64,000 nt of DNA from the NCBI RefSeq assembly GCF_900217905.1, contig NZ_OBMO01000004.1, positions 1 to 64,000 of the forward strand, given 5' to 3'. Shown piece after piece: positions 37,222 to 47,420 of the stretch; the first letter of the stretch is position 1, and each line of letters starts with the position of its first letter. The stretch comes from Alloalcanivorax xenomutans (GTDB lineage: Bacteria; Pseudomonadota; Gammaproteobacteria; Pseudomonadales; Alcanivoracaceae). The notes under the pieces were generated by a model that saw only the letters and a list, made by a program, of their open reading frames with translations, was not told the origin of the DNA and did not search any database. Position numbers and translations under genes: made by a program.

Positions 37222-38225
37222 TCAACGATACTACAATGACGACTTCCGCCGATAATTATGTGGCCGCCGCCTATGTGCGGTTGCTTTACGATTACCTGGA
37301 AAGCCAGGGGGTGGAGGCCGAGACCCTGCTGGGCGCGCCGACGGTGCTGGCCGAGGATGGGTTGGAGAAAGTGCCGCTGGCGTTCTGGCGGCACAGTCTT
37401 GAGATTGCCAGCCAGCACCTGGATGAGCCGGCCCTGGGGTTGGCGGTGGCGCGTACCATCACCGCCCGGCATTTCGATGTGCTTGGCTATGTGGTGTCCC
37501 ACTGCGGCACACTGGGCGAAGCGCTGGCACGGCTGGAGCGATATCACCGGCTGGTTTATGACGTGAATCCGGCCCGGGTGGCCACCGTGGGCGACAGTCT
37601 GGAAGTGCGTTGGGGAGTGGAACGTGGCCGCCCGGGCGCGCTGGTGGATGAAACCGGCGTGGCGGCGGTGGTGCAGTTCATTCGCAACCTGGTGGGCCGG
37701 GATTTGCCGGTGGAAGCGGTGCATTTCGTCAATCCAGAACCAGCGGATCTGGCGCCTTATCGGGCGTTTTTCGGTGCCGAGGTGCGTTTCGATTGCGCGC
37801 GGACGGTATTGCGGATACCGCTGACCTATCTGGCGCTGCCGCTGGGCGCGCCGGACCCGGGCCTGGTGGATATCCTCGACCGGCAGGCGCAGTCGTTACT
37901 GGAACGTCAGCCGCGCGCGGGGTCGCCCTACGACGCCGATCTGGTGCGTTTGATGCGCGAAGGGCGGCCGACGCTGGAAGCACTGGCGGAGCGCTATCAT
38001 GTCAGTGCGCGTACCATGCAACGCCGTTTGGCGGAACAGGGGGAGACGTTCCAGGCGGTGTTACAGCGAGTCCGCTACCAACTGGCCCGGGAATACCTGG
38101 CGGATGGCCGCCTGGAATTGACGGAAGTGGCGGCACTGCTCGGTTACTCCGAGCACAGCGCCTTTACCCGGGCGTTTCGTCAATGGGCCGGGGTCGGCCC
38201 CAAGCGCTGGCGCCGCGAGCGTTAG
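37218..38225 (+). CDS. AraC-family regulator with arabinose-binding-like N-terminal domain
   Basis: 335 residues. The N-terminal two thirds match the OruR/ArgR-like AraC subgroup: VAAAYVRLLYDYLESQGVE, LGYVVSHCGTLGEALARLERYHRLV, RDLPVEAVHFVNPEPAD. The C-terminal DNA-binding part has LEALAERYHVSARTMQRRLAEQGETFQ and LTEVAALLGYSEHSAFTRAFRQWAGVGPKRWR. It starts inside the stop of the Na/Pi cotransporter gene. The coupling suggests control of phosphate or lipid functions nearby, but the target is unknown. Confidence 0.9.
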   Translation: MINDTTMTTSADNYVAAAYVRLLYDYLESQGVEAETLLGAPTVLAEDGLEKVPLAFWRHSLEIASQHLDEPALGLAVARTITARHFDVLGYVVSHCGTLGEALARLERYHRLVYDVNPARVATVGDSLEVRWGVERGRPGALVDETGVAAVVQFIRNLVGRDLPVEAVHFVNPEPADLAPYRAFFGAEVRFDCARTVLRIPLTYLALPLGAPDPGLVDILDRQAQSLLERQPRAGSPYDADLVRLMREGRPTLEALAERYHVSARTMQRRLAEQGETFQAVLQRVRYQLAREYLADGRLELTEVAALLGYSEHSAFTRAFRQWAGVGPKRWRRER

Positions 38226-38279
38226 CCTGGATATTTCCCATTGGCCCGGTGTTAAGTGCGGGCGGGTGAGATACCCGGG

Positions 38280-40238
38280 CTAACCGCCGAGCAATTTTTC
38301 CTCGGTGGCTTCCACTGCCTCCAGAGGCCCGTAGAGGATGAGAATGTCACCGGCCATCAGTGTCTGATCCTCGCCGGGGTGATTGATGGTCTGTTCCCGC
38401 CGGCGCAGGGTCTGCACTTCCACCTTACGGGCAGGCAGATCCAGATCACCCAGGGTTTTGCCGATGCACGCGGCCTGCTCGTCGAGGGTGACCGCGTGCA
38501 GAAGCCGATAGGGATTGCCGGCGCTGTCGCTGGTGGGCAGCGATTCGCCGTGGTAGTAACCGCGCAGCAGCTTGTAGCGTTCGCGGCGGCTCTGGCGCAG
38601 CATGGCCAGCACTTTTCCGAACGGCGTATCCAGCATCATCAGGGCATGGGCCACCAGCATCAGCGAGGCTTCCAGCACTTCCGGCACCACTTCGGCGGCA
38701 CCGGCCTGCAGCAATTCATCCAGATGGGTGTCGTCGCGGGTGCGCACCAGAATTCGCAAGTCCGGACACAGCTGATGGGCGGTATGCAGGATACGCTCGG
38801 CCTGGCGTGCGTCGTCGAAGGTCACCACCAGCAAGCTGGCGCGATGAATGCCCGCCCGTTCCAGGATCTCCTTGCGGGTGGCGTCGCCAAAGATAATACG
38901 CTCGCCGGCCTGGCTGGCCTCCTGAATCCGCACCAGGTCGGTATCGATGGCCACCGCCTGATGATGAAAGCGGTTGAGATAGCGCATCAGGTTCTGACCG
39001 ACGCGGCCATAACCGCACAGCAACACATGCCCGGTGGTATTCTCGTCCACCGCCGGGGTGTCCGGTTCCTGTTCCCAGCGCCGGAGCAGGTGACGGGTGA
39101 GAAAGCGGCCGTGCTCCAGGAGGGCGGGGGTGGCCGCCATGGTCAGCACGGTGATCGAGACCAGAACACCGGCCTGTTCGCTGTTCATCAAGCCGTGTGA
39201 CACCGCCAGGGCCACCAGTACGAAACCGAACTCGCCGCCTTGCGCCAGCATGATACCGCTGCGCAGGGCGGTTTCCTTGCGCTCGCCCAGCAGCTTCAAC
39301 AGCGCCGTCACCAGCAGGGACTTGAATACCATCAGCGCGGCGGCACCGAGCAGGATCCAATGCCAGTGTCTGGCGAATAATTGCGGGGACACCAGCATGC
39401 CCACACCCATGAAAAACAGTCCCAACAGCAGATCACGGAAGGGCCGGATATCGGCCTCGATCTGATGGCGGAAGTGACTTTCGCCAAGCATCATGCCGGC
39501 CAGAAAGGCGCCCAGGGCCATGGACAGGCCGAGGGCATGCGTCACCCAGGCGGCCAGCAGCGCCAGCAGCAGAGCCGTCATCACGAACACTTCATCGGAG
39601 CGGGCGCGGCCGGTTTCCTCCAGGGCGCGGGGCAATACCCACTTGCCAATCACGTAGATGCCAAAGAACAACAGCAGGGCTTTGCCCAATGTCGTCCCGG
39701 CGGTGATCAGAGGGTCGCCGATTTCCGGGTGCGCCAGCACCGGCAACAGCACCAGCATGATCACCGCCGCCAGATCCTGGAACAGCAGAATGCCGGTGCT
39801 GGCGCGGCCATAGCCGGTGTTGACCGCGCCCCGGGCGATCAGATCGCGGATCACGATGGCGGTGGACGATAGCGCGAAAGCGCCCCCGGCGATCAGGGCG
39901 ATGGCCAGTGGGAAATCCAGCAGCCACATGATCAGCAGTACCGGCAGGCCGGTCAGCAGGATTTGCAGCGGCCCGGCGCCAAACACCACCCGGCGCAGGG
40001 CGAGCAGACGCGGTATGGAAAATTCCAACCCCAGGGAAAACAACAGAAACACAATGCCGAACTCGGCCAGATACTGCATGCCCGTGGTGTTGCCCACCCA
40101 GCCCAGGCCGCCTGGTCCGGCGAGAATGCCGGCACCCAGATAGGCCAATATCGGTGGCAGATGCAGGCGCCGGAACAGCACCACGGCGAACACCGCGGTG
40201 GCAAGCAGAATCACGACTAGAGTGAGGGCATCGGGCAT
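38280..40238 (-). CDS. CPA2-family cation/proton antiporter with TrkA domains (KefB/YbaL type)
   Basis: 652 residues. The membrane domain (about 1-380) has LPPILAYLGAGILAGPGGLG, GIVFLLFSLGLEFS and FALSSTAIVIRDL, as in KefB/KefC/YbaL. A TrkA-N (RCK) domain follows with the Rossmann motif LLCGYGRVGQ (about residue 408) and the acidic AIDTD. A TrkA-C domain is at the end (residues 560-650). It probably exports K+ or another monovalent cation in exchange for protons, gated by a nucleotide. No ancillary KefF/KefG gene is adjacent. Confidence 0.92.
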   Translation of the reverse strand: MPDALTLVVILLATAVFAVVLFRRLHLPPILAYLGAGILAGPGGLGWVGNTTGMQYLAEFGIVFLLFSLGLEFSIPRLLALRRVVFGAGPLQILLTGLPVLLIMWLLDFPLAIALIAGGAFALSSTAIVIRDLIARGAVNTGYGRASTGILLFQDLAAVIMLVLLPVLAHPEIGDPLITAGTTLGKALLLFFGIYVIGKWVLPRALEETGRARSDEVFVMTALLLALLAAWVTHALGLSMALGAFLAGMMLGESHFRHQIEADIRPFRDLLLGLFFMGVGMLVSPQLFARHWHWILLGAAALMVFKSLLVTALLKLLGERKETALRSGIMLAQGGEFGFVLVALAVSHGLMNSEQAGVLVSITVLTMAATPALLEHGRFLTRHLLRRWEQEPDTPAVDENTTGHVLLCGYGRVGQNLMRYLNRFHHQAVAIDTDLVRIQEASQAGERIIFGDATRKEILERAGIHRASLLVVTFDDARQAERILHTAHQLCPDLRILVRTRDDTHLDELLQAGAAEVVPEVLEASLMLVAHALMMLDTPFGKVLAMLRQSRRERYKLLRGYYHGESLPTSDSAGNPYRLLHAVTLDEQAACIGKTLGDLDLPARKVEVQTLRRREQTINHPGEDQTLMAGDILILYGPLEAVEATEEKLLGG

Positions 40239-40289
40239 GGCGCGTCCTGGGAGTACAATCGTTTGAGAATCAGAGTACCGCAGTTCGCG

Positions 40290-40784
40290 TCACGGAGAGG
40301 GCATGAAGATCAAGTCCGTGATGCCCACATCATGGCCCAGTTGGCCATAGGCGGTGGTGAGCTGGCCGCGATGGTGGGTCTGGTGATTGAAAAAATGCGT
40401 CAGGCAAAGCCGCAATGGATAGCTTCGGGATTGGCCGGTGGAAGCCGAGACGTAGCTGAGCTCACCGTCCAGACGGCTTTCCTCGAGTCCGGCGATATAG
40501 TCCAGAATGGCCTGATCGGTACTGTCCCGCTCCCGCCATAATTGATCGAAATCCTCATACAACTGCTGATCCAGGCTCCGGACCTGAAAAGGGCGGTCAA
40601 GGAACCGGCCCAGCCACAGCCGGTCGGTGAGCAGTAGATGGTTGAGCGTGCCGTGAATGGAGTGGAAGAACAGGCCCTGGTCCGCCTTGCGCTGGGTGTC
40701 GTCCAGTTTGGCACAGAGTTGGTAGTGTTGCCGATTCTGCCACCGGTTATAGAGTGCCAGTGTCGAGTAGTGCGATAACCACAT
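40290..40784 (-). CDS. DinB-family protein
   Basis: 164 residues from the ATG at 40784 (GGGAGG five bases upstream; a GTG one codon earlier is possible). It is a four-helix DinB/YfiT-type fold with metal-ligand His residues placed as expected: one in HSIHGTLNHLLLTDRLWLGRF and two in LTHFFNHQTHHRGQL. Many DinB-like proteins are metal-dependent thiol transferases or are uncharacterised. Function is not assigned. It lies 51 bases upstream of the antiporter gene on the same strand. Confidence 0.85.
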   Translation of the reverse strand: MWLSHYSTLALYNRWQNRQHYQLCAKLDDTQRKADQGLFFHSIHGTLNHLLLTDRLWLGRFLDRPFQVRSLDQQLYEDFDQLWRERDSTDQAILDYIAGLEESRLDGELSYVSASTGQSRSYPLRLCLTHFFNHQTHHRGQLTTAYGQLGHDVGITDLIFMPSP

Positions 40785-40937
40785 CACAACCTCCCGGGTT
40801 TGGGCCGTTCAGGCTGGCATGTTGGCAGGTAATCCGGGGCTTGCCAAATTTCGTGGGCTGTGAACTGGCGTGGCACGGCGATCAGAAAAGAGACACCCCG
40901 GGGGGGGTCTTCAAAGTCTACGTGAGGGCTCATGAGG

Positions 40938-41756
40938 TCACGGATTACAACTTAATCGGAAGCTGCCATCCAGTAGTTCCGGCAGTGTAAGTGTGCGGAA
41001 TCCGAGCCCCTGAGTGTACAGGCACAGTTGGTCGCGACCGACCGGATCGTTGGCGTACAAATAGTCGATGTGCAGTACGGGTTTACCGGCCTGAGTGAAT
41101 GGTGTCAGTAACTCGCATTCGTCCCATTCATGACAGGATTCGTTGATGGCGAAATCGAAATGCGCCACCAGATCCTGGATCTGGCCCAGGTCATTCTTTA
41201 GTGAGACCGCCAATCCCCGTTGGTGGGCTTCACCGGCAAGCCAGATATTGTAGTCAAGCTGATTCTGGTAGGTCAGCGGCAGGCCAGTGTGGTTGGAATA
41301 GCCGTCCACGTTATCCGGGTCGACACCGTCGCAGCCTTTTTCCACCGCCAGATCGAGTCGGTCGGCCATGATCTCACGGACATTCTGTGAGCGGATATCG
41401 AGCCAGCGTTCGCCGGGCCAGTTGCCCAGCCGTCGGCCTTTGTCACCGGGCAGGAAACGCCCGGCGTCGTCCCGCCAGTTTTCGAAAGTGCCGGCGGAAA
41501 AGTAGCAGATCATTTTAGCGCCCTGGGCATGCAGGCCGCCAATCACGCTTTGTTCGGTGTCAAACAGGTCGAGCACGTAGAGCTCCACGTCGTAGTGGGT
41601 GTCCGGTGTGCCCTGGAGCTGTACCTGCCAGTTTACGTCCATGGCGGGCTGGTACCAGCCGCCGTTGGCAAGAGCCGGCTGGACGAGCGCGGCGGTGCCC
41701 AGCAATGTCGACAGAAGCTCGGGAAGAGACAGGAAAGTAGACATGATGGTGTCCAT
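40938..41756 (-). CDS. Exported GH114-like glycoside hydrolase (endo-alpha-1,4-polygalactosaminidase family)
   Basis: 272 residues from the ATG at 41756; another ATG four codons later is equally plausible, and the open frame beyond 41756 runs through the divergent gene. A signal peptide ends QPALA-NG. The mature barrel has MICYFSAGTFENWRDD, WLDIRSQNVREIMADRLDLAVEKGCDGVDPDNVDGY and LAVSLKNDLGQ, matching TM1410/GH114 proteins. The acidic pair in GVDPDNVD is in the expected catalytic region. The family attacks galactosamine-type exopolysaccharide. It is divergent from the SMP-30-like gene, with 57 bases between. Confidence 0.85.
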   Translation of the reverse strand: MDTIMSTFLSLPELLSTLLGTAALVQPALANGGWYQPAMDVNWQVQLQGTPDTHYDVELYVLDLFDTEQSVIGGLHAQGAKMICYFSAGTFENWRDDAGRFLPGDKGRRLGNWPGERWLDIRSQNVREIMADRLDLAVEKGCDGVDPDNVDGYSNHTGLPLTYQNQLDYNIWLAGEAHQRGLAVSLKNDLGQIQDLVAHFDFAINESCHEWDECELLTPFTQAGKPVLHIDYLYANDPVGRDQLCLYTQGLGFRTLTLPELLDGSFRLSCNP

Positions 41757-41813
41757 GTGCCGGGATTTAAACAAGCATACAATGCGGATCGAATCAATCG
41801 TTAGAGGTTTTCG

Positions 41814-42758
41814 ATGAGCGATCATGCGACAGGGATAAAGGGGCGTGGCCACCGGGACACAGGGTGTCTCTGGCCAGGTGTTGCCGTCGCGCTGCTGTGG
41901 CTGTGCGCGCCTGTCGGAGCGATGGAGCCGGCGTCGAGGGACTGGGTGGCGGAGGGCACTTTCCCGCGCGGTATTGAAGGGCCGGCGGTGGCGCCGGACG
42001 GCCGTTTGCTGGTGGTCAACTACCAGCGGCCGGGGACCCTGGGGGTGATAAGCGGACAGTTCCAGGCCGGCCTGTTGCTGGTGTTGCCGAGGGGCAGCGT
42101 GGCCAGTGGTTTGCGGTTTGGCCCCGATGGTTTCCTTTATGCCGCCGATCATCGCGGCCACAATCTGTTGCGCATCGACCTGGATGACGGCAGCGTCAGC
42201 GTCTGGGTTCACGAGCCACGCATGCATCAACCCAATGATCTGACCATCGCCGCCGATGGGGGCATCTACGCCAGCGATCCGGACTGGAACAATGGCACGG
42301 GCCGGGTTTGGTATGTGAGCCCCGCCGGTCAGGCGCGTGTCGCCGCCGATCATCTGGGCACCACCAATGGCCTGACGTTGAGCCCGGACGGCCGGTGGCT
42401 CTATGTGGCCGAGACGGTGCAGCGTCGTATCCGTGTCTTCGAGGTTGGGGACGGTGGCGCGCTGGATGGTGGTCGCGTGCTGGTGGAATTTCCACGGCAC
42501 AAGCTCGATGGGCTGCGCGCGGATGTGGATGGCAATCTGTATGTGGCGCGGTATGGCGCAGGCGAGATCGCGGTGGTGGCGCCGTCTGGAGAGGTGCGGC
42601 GGACAGTAAGGCTCAAAGGAGCGTACCCGACTAACCTGACCTTCGGCGGCGAGGACGGGCGGAGGATGTTCGTGACCGTGGATAAGAGGGGACTGGTGGA
42701 ATCATTCCGGGTCCCGCGTCCCGGAGCCGACTGGGTGCGGCTGCAAGACTTGCGGTAG
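41814..42758 (+). CDS. Exported SMP-30/gluconolactonase-like beta-propeller protein
   Basis: 314 residues. A signal peptide ends in VGAMEPA. The mature part shows regular propeller blades: GPAVAPDGRLLVVNY, SGLRFGPDGFLYAADHRGHNLLRIDLDDG, HQPNDLTIAADGGIYASDPDW, TNGLTLSPDGRWLYVAETVQRRIRVFEV and DGLRADVDGNLYVAR. The PND and NGL motifs carry the metal-binding Asn/Asp of SMP-30 lactonases. AGAGG precedes the ATG. It probably hydrolyses a sugar or other lactone in the periplasm; the substrate is unknown. Confidence 0.88.
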   Translation: MSDHATGIKGRGHRDTGCLWPGVAVALLWLCAPVGAMEPASRDWVAEGTFPRGIEGPAVAPDGRLLVVNYQRPGTLGVISGQFQAGLLLVLPRGSVASGLRFGPDGFLYAADHRGHNLLRIDLDDGSVSVWVHEPRMHQPNDLTIAADGGIYASDPDWNNGTGRVWYVSPAGQARVAADHLGTTNGLTLSPDGRWLYVAETVQRRIRVFEVGDGGALDGGRVLVEFPRHKLDGLRADVDGNLYVARYGAGEIAVVAPSGEVRRTVRLKGAYPTNLTFGGEDGRRMFVTVDKRGLVESFRVPRPGADWVRLQDLR

Positions 42759-42764
42759 GGGAGT

Positions 42765-42793
42765 ACACCGTTCCCGCCAGGCGGGAACGGTGT
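42765..42793. terminator. Perfect hairpin between convergent genes
   Basis: Bases 42765-42778 and 42780-42793 are perfect inverted complements (14 bp, centre at 42779). It lies between the SMP-30-like stop and the ThDP-enzyme stop. There is no T-run on either side. Confidence 0.6.
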
Positions 42794-42800
42794 CAGCGGC

Positions 42801-44444
<1,644 letters not shown>

Positions 44445-44529
44445 GAACAGGGGCTCCCTAACGCAGCAACTCTCGATATGCGGCAACATATGCAGCAACT
44501 CTTACATGAACAGCAGTGCGGCAATATGT

Positions 44530-44563
44530 AAAAAGACGGCGCGACCTTCCGGTCAGCGCCGTC
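44530..44563 (-). terminator. Rho-independent terminator of the mdtJ-mdtI pair
   Basis: GACGGCGCGACC (44535-44546) pairs with GGTC-A-GCGCCGTC (44551-44563, one bulge) around a TTCC loop. On the minus strand five T follow (complement of 44530-44534). It lies about 80 bases after the mdtI stop. Confidence 0.85.
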
Positions 44564-44642
44564 ACTCACTATAACGCCTTGGGCGCGCGGTTGCGCGTGG
44601 ATTGGCTGATGGATGTCATCGGATTATCCAATCAGCGCGGGT

Positions 44643-44969
44643 TTAACCAAATTTGAGCAATGCCAGACCAGTCAGCAATACGACGATCCCCAATACGCCC
44701 AGGCCGCCGAGGCGCTGGCCGAACAGCACCGCGCCGGCGGTGACCGTGGCGAGAATGCCGAAGCCGCCCCACAGGGCATAGGCCACCGCCAGATCCAGGT
44801 GGCGCACGGATTGCGTCAGGGCGGTGAAGGCGGCCAGCACACAGACAATGGACAACAAGGCCGGCACGCGGCGGCGGAAACCCCGCGAGTACTTGAGCAT
44901 GACGTTGGCGACCACATCCAGCACCACGGCCAGGAGCAACCAGCACAGCGCGATCAGAGTCGGGCTCAT
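44643..44969 (-). CDS. mdtI: SMR-family transporter subunit, MdtI type
   Basis: 108 residues with four membrane helices. [23 protein letters not shown] and [22 protein letters not shown] match E. coli MdtI closely, including the GFRR loop. MdtI works only with MdtJ as a paired small multidrug resistance transporter and exports spermidine in E. coli. Its ATG overlaps the mdtJ stop by four bases. Spermidine as substrate is inferred from the homologue. Confidence 0.88.
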   Translation of the reverse strand: MSPTLIALCWLLLAVVLDVVANVMLKYSRGFRRRVPALLSIVCVLAAFTALTQSVRHLDLAVAYALWGGFGILATVTAGAVLFGQRLGGLGVLGIVVLLTGLALLKFG

Positions 44970-45316
44970 GATGCCTCCCCCTGCTCATCGGCCGAATCGC
45001 GGGTGCCAACCTTGAGCAGGGCGATGCCGCTCAACAACAGCAGCATGCCGAGCCATTGCCAGAGGGACAAGGACTCGGCGAACAGGGTCAGCCCCACCAG
45101 GGCGATCAGCAGTAGCCCAAGGGCTTCCCAGAGGGCGTAGGCCACGCCCAGGGGAATATGTTCCACCGCCCGTGCCAGGCAGTAGTAGGACAGGGTGATC
45201 AGAACATACATGGCCAGGTGACCGGTGATCGGCGCTTCGCCGCTGGCCAGTTTCATTACGCTGGTCCCCATCACCTCGGTGACGATGGCGGCCAGCAGGA
45301 ACAACCACGGATTCAT
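44966..45316 (-). CDS. mdtJ: SMR-family transporter subunit, MdtJ type
   Basis: 116 residues with four membrane helices. [48 protein letters not shown] and the KVGTR tail match MdtJ. The family Glu of TEVMGT is the proton/substrate site. It is the partner of MdtI in the same operon. A leader of about 200 bases separates it from its promoter. Confidence 0.88.
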   Translation of the reverse strand: MNPWLFLLAAIVTEVMGTSVMKLASGEAPITGHLAMYVLITLSYYCLARAVEHIPLGVAYALWEALGLLLIALVGLTLFAESLSLWQWLGMLLLLSGIALLKVGTRDSADEQGEAS

Positions 45317-45628
45317 GGTCGGGTCTCCATATGGAACAGCCCGGATCGGTTCCGGGAAATTGGAAAAGAGGTATCAGGGAAGGGCCGTCAAAGCCGCCTG
45401 GGCAGGGGCGATCGGCCGTCAGTCGTGGGGAGACCTACAGATAGTGGCGCCAGCACAACTCACTGTGGATGGCGTGGTTGAGCGGCGGAAGCCGCAAAGC
45501 AAACAGGGGAGACATGGTGAAGGGATTATAAGTCGCGGAATAAAAAACCGCCAGACAGCGCCAGGACGGCGGGAAGCACCCCGCGGAGATAAGGAACCCG
45601 ACAGGCCGCTTGGGACGGCCTGACGGAG
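45317..45628 (-). promoter_or_regulatory. mdtJ promoter, long leader, and terminator of the upstream gene
   Basis: On the minus strand a perfect TATAAT (45530-45525) lies 17 bases after TGGCGG, a poor -35. Transcription would start near 45518, leaving about 200 bases before mdtJ. The leader has GC-rich self-complementary stretches and a 26-codon open frame (45515-45435). I do not find the conserved elements of guanidine riboswitches. CCGCC-N15-GGCGG followed by T6 (45542-45572) is a plausible terminator of the small acidic gene upstream; 45602-45622 holds another short stem without a U-tract. Confidence 0.5.
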
Positions 45629-45844
45629 TCAGTGCCAGGTGCCGCCCAGATTCTCGCAGCGTTCGAGGAATTCCTCGGCGGTCAGTTCCTCGGTTTCGTC
45701 TTCCAGGTGGGAAGCCACCTGTTCCTTGAGTTGGGCCACCACGGTGCTCATCACCGTCAGAGCTTCTTCCACCTGCTCAATGGTATCGAGCAATTCGCGG
45801 GCTTCCTGTTTATCATGGCCGTCGTAATCTTCGTGGTCGCTCAT
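45629..45844 (-). CDS. Small acidic protein, unknown function
   Basis: 71 residues, strongly acidic, with no signal peptide. MSDHEDYDGHDKQEARELLDT opens it, and a long helix with heptad-like Leu/Val spacing (about 18-55) follows. The C-terminus ECLG-like region reads FLERCENLGGTWH, with one Cys. I do not recognise a family. It lies between nrdB and the mdtJ pair on the same strand, separated from nrdB by a strong hairpin, so it probably has its own promoter. Confidence 0.6.
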   Translation of the reverse strand: MSDHEDYDGHDKQEARELLDTIEQVEEALTVMSTVVAQLKEQVASHLEDETEELTAEEFLERCENLGGTWH

Positions 45845-45919
45845 TCACGCCTCCGGGAAGGGTTGTGCTTATGGTGCCAAAGCATTGCCGGAGAAACAAT
45901 GCGAAGCCGGCTATCGGAC

Positions 45920-45950
45920 ATCGACCGCGGCCCAGGGGGCCGCGGTCGAT
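45920..45950 (-). terminator. Strong hairpin after nrdB
   Basis: Bases 45920-45933 and 45937-45950 form a perfect 14-bp stem with a three-base loop (AGG). It lies about 30 bases after the nrdB stop. No U-tract follows on the minus strand. Confidence 0.65.
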
Positions 45951-45981
45951 TCGAAATGTCAGCACAGTGCCCGGAGCGGAC

Positions 45982-47295
45982 TCAGTCCCAGCTCAGCGCT
46001 CCACCGACCTGATACTCGGTGACCCGGGTCTCGAAGAAGTTCTTCTCCTTGCGCAGATCCATGATCTCGCTCATCCAGGGGAAGGGGTTGCTCACGCCCT
46101 TGAACTGCTCGGGCAGGCCCAACTGGGTGAGACGGCGGTTGGCGATGAACTGCAGGTACTCTTCCATCATCGCGGAGTTCATACCCAGCACGCCACGGGG
46201 CATGGTATCGCGGGCGTACTGAATCTCCAGTTCGGTGCCTTCCAGGATCATCTGAGTGGCCTTGTCACGCATGGCCTGATCCCACAGGTGCGGGTTCTCC
46301 AGTTTGATCTGGTTGATCACGTCGACGCCGAAGTTCACGTGCATGGACTCGTCGCGCAGGATGTACTGGAACTGTTCGGCCACGCCGGTCATCTTGTTAC
46401 GGCGGCCCATGGACAGAATCTGGGTGAAGCCGCAGTAGAAGAAAATACCTTCCAGTACGCAGTAGAAGGCGATCAGGTTCTGCAGCAGCGCCTTGTCGGT
46501 TTCCGGGGTGCCGGTCTTGAATTCCGGGTCGGACAGCTCACGGGTGTACTGGATGCCCCATTGAGCTTTCTTGGCCACGGAGGGGATTTCCCGGTACATG
46601 TTGAAGATCTCGCCTTCGTCCATGCCCAGGGATTCGATGCAGTACTGGTAGGCGTGGGTGTGAATCGCCTCCTCAAAGGACTGACGCAGAATGTACTGGC
46701 GGCACTCCGGATTGGTGATCAGCCGGTAAATGGCCAGCACCAGATTGTTCGCCACCAGGGAGTCGGCGGTGGAGAAGAAGCCCAGGTTGCGCTTGACGAT
46801 GCGGCGCTCGTCCTCGGTCAGACCGTCGCCGCGCTTCCACAGCGCCAGGTCGGCGTTCATGTTGATTTCCTGGGGCATCCAGTGGTTGGCGCAGCCGTCC
46901 AGGTATTTCTGCCAGGCCCAGTCGTACTTGAAGGGGACCAACTGGTTGAGGTCGGCCCGGCAGTTGATCATGCGTTTGTCGTCCACCTGCACGCGGCCGG
47001 CGGTGCCTTCCAGCTCCGCCACGCCCTCGGCCACGTCCATCTGCGCCACGGCCTGTTGCGCGCGGGCCACGGCGTCGCTCAGGGCGCGTTCCCGGGGGCT
47101 TTCGTTGGCGGCGTCAGCGGCTCTTCCTCGCTCTTGTTGAGGTTCAGCATTCGCTGCACTTCCCGCTGCCGGTGCTTGAGGTGCAGATGCCGCTTTCTCA
47201 GAGACCGGCTCAGATTGCGGCGGCGTCGGCTGTGTGACGCGGGGCTGCTTGTTGGCGGGCGTCTCTTGCGCATCAAAATCGTCCCAGCTCAGCAT
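45982..47295 (-). CDS. nrdB: Ribonucleoside-diphosphate reductase, beta subunit (class Ia)
   Basis: 437 residues from the ATG at 47295 (GGAGAG four bases upstream; MLSWDDFD is the usual opening). About 90 residues of low-complexity Pro/Ala/Glu-rich linker follow the N-terminus, longer than in E. coli NrdB. The ferritin-like core has the iron ligands in [24 protein letters not shown] and [10 protein letters not shown], with the radical Tyr expected near the second. The conserved C-terminus that docks to NrdA ends [10 protein letters not shown]. It supplies the tyrosyl radical for dNTP synthesis. It is separated from nrdA by a large hairpin. Confidence 0.96.
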   Translation of the reverse strand: MLSWDDFDAQETPANKQPRVTQPTPPQSEPVSEKAASAPQAPAAGSAANAEPQQERGRAADAANESPRERALSDAVARAQQAVAQMDVAEGVAELEGTAGRVQVDDKRMINCRADLNQLVPFKYDWAWQKYLDGCANHWMPQEINMNADLALWKRGDGLTEDERRIVKRNLGFFSTADSLVANNLVLAIYRLITNPECRQYILRQSFEEAIHTHAYQYCIESLGMDEGEIFNMYREIPSVAKKAQWGIQYTRELSDPEFKTGTPETDKALLQNLIAFYCVLEGIFFYCGFTQILSMGRRNKMTGVAEQFQYILRDESMHVNFGVDVINQIKLENPHLWDQAMRDKATQMILEGTELEIQYARDTMPRGVLGMNSAMMEEYLQFIANRRLTQLGLPEQFKGVSNPFPWMSEIMDLRKEKNFFETRVTEYQVGGALSWD

Positions 47296-47355
47296 GATTC
47301 TCTCCATTCTTTCAGAGTGACGTCTTGGCGTCACCGGTGGTGCATTCTGTAAGTG

Positions 47356-47409
47356 GCCTGATGCCCGGCGCCGTACGCATGGAACGGCGTTTGGCGCCGG
47401 GCATCAGGC
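47356..47409. other. Perfect 17-bp hairpin between nrdA and nrdB
   Basis: GCCTGATGCCCGGCGCC (47356-47372) and its exact complement (47393-47409) enclose a 20-base loop. The loop itself holds ACGC/GCGT (47375-47378 and 47387-47390). It lies 12 bases after the nrdA stop and about 60 before the nrdB start. It could attenuate, process or stabilise the operon transcript. Confidence 0.75.
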
Positions 47410-47420
47410 GCCCGGCGTCC

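Noticed and set aside
41757-42500. A long N-terminal extension of the GH114-like protein
   Set aside because: It runs antisense through the SMP-30-like gene; the signal peptide starts only at 41756 or 41744.
45435-45515. A 26-codon leader peptide before mdtJ
   Set aside because: It has no ribosome site and starts almost at the predicted transcript end; chance is more likely. It is mentioned only in the leader finding.
45317-45518. Guanidine riboswitch before the SMR-family genes
   Set aside because: The conserved ykkC-type sequence blocks and paired ACGR loops were not found in the leader.
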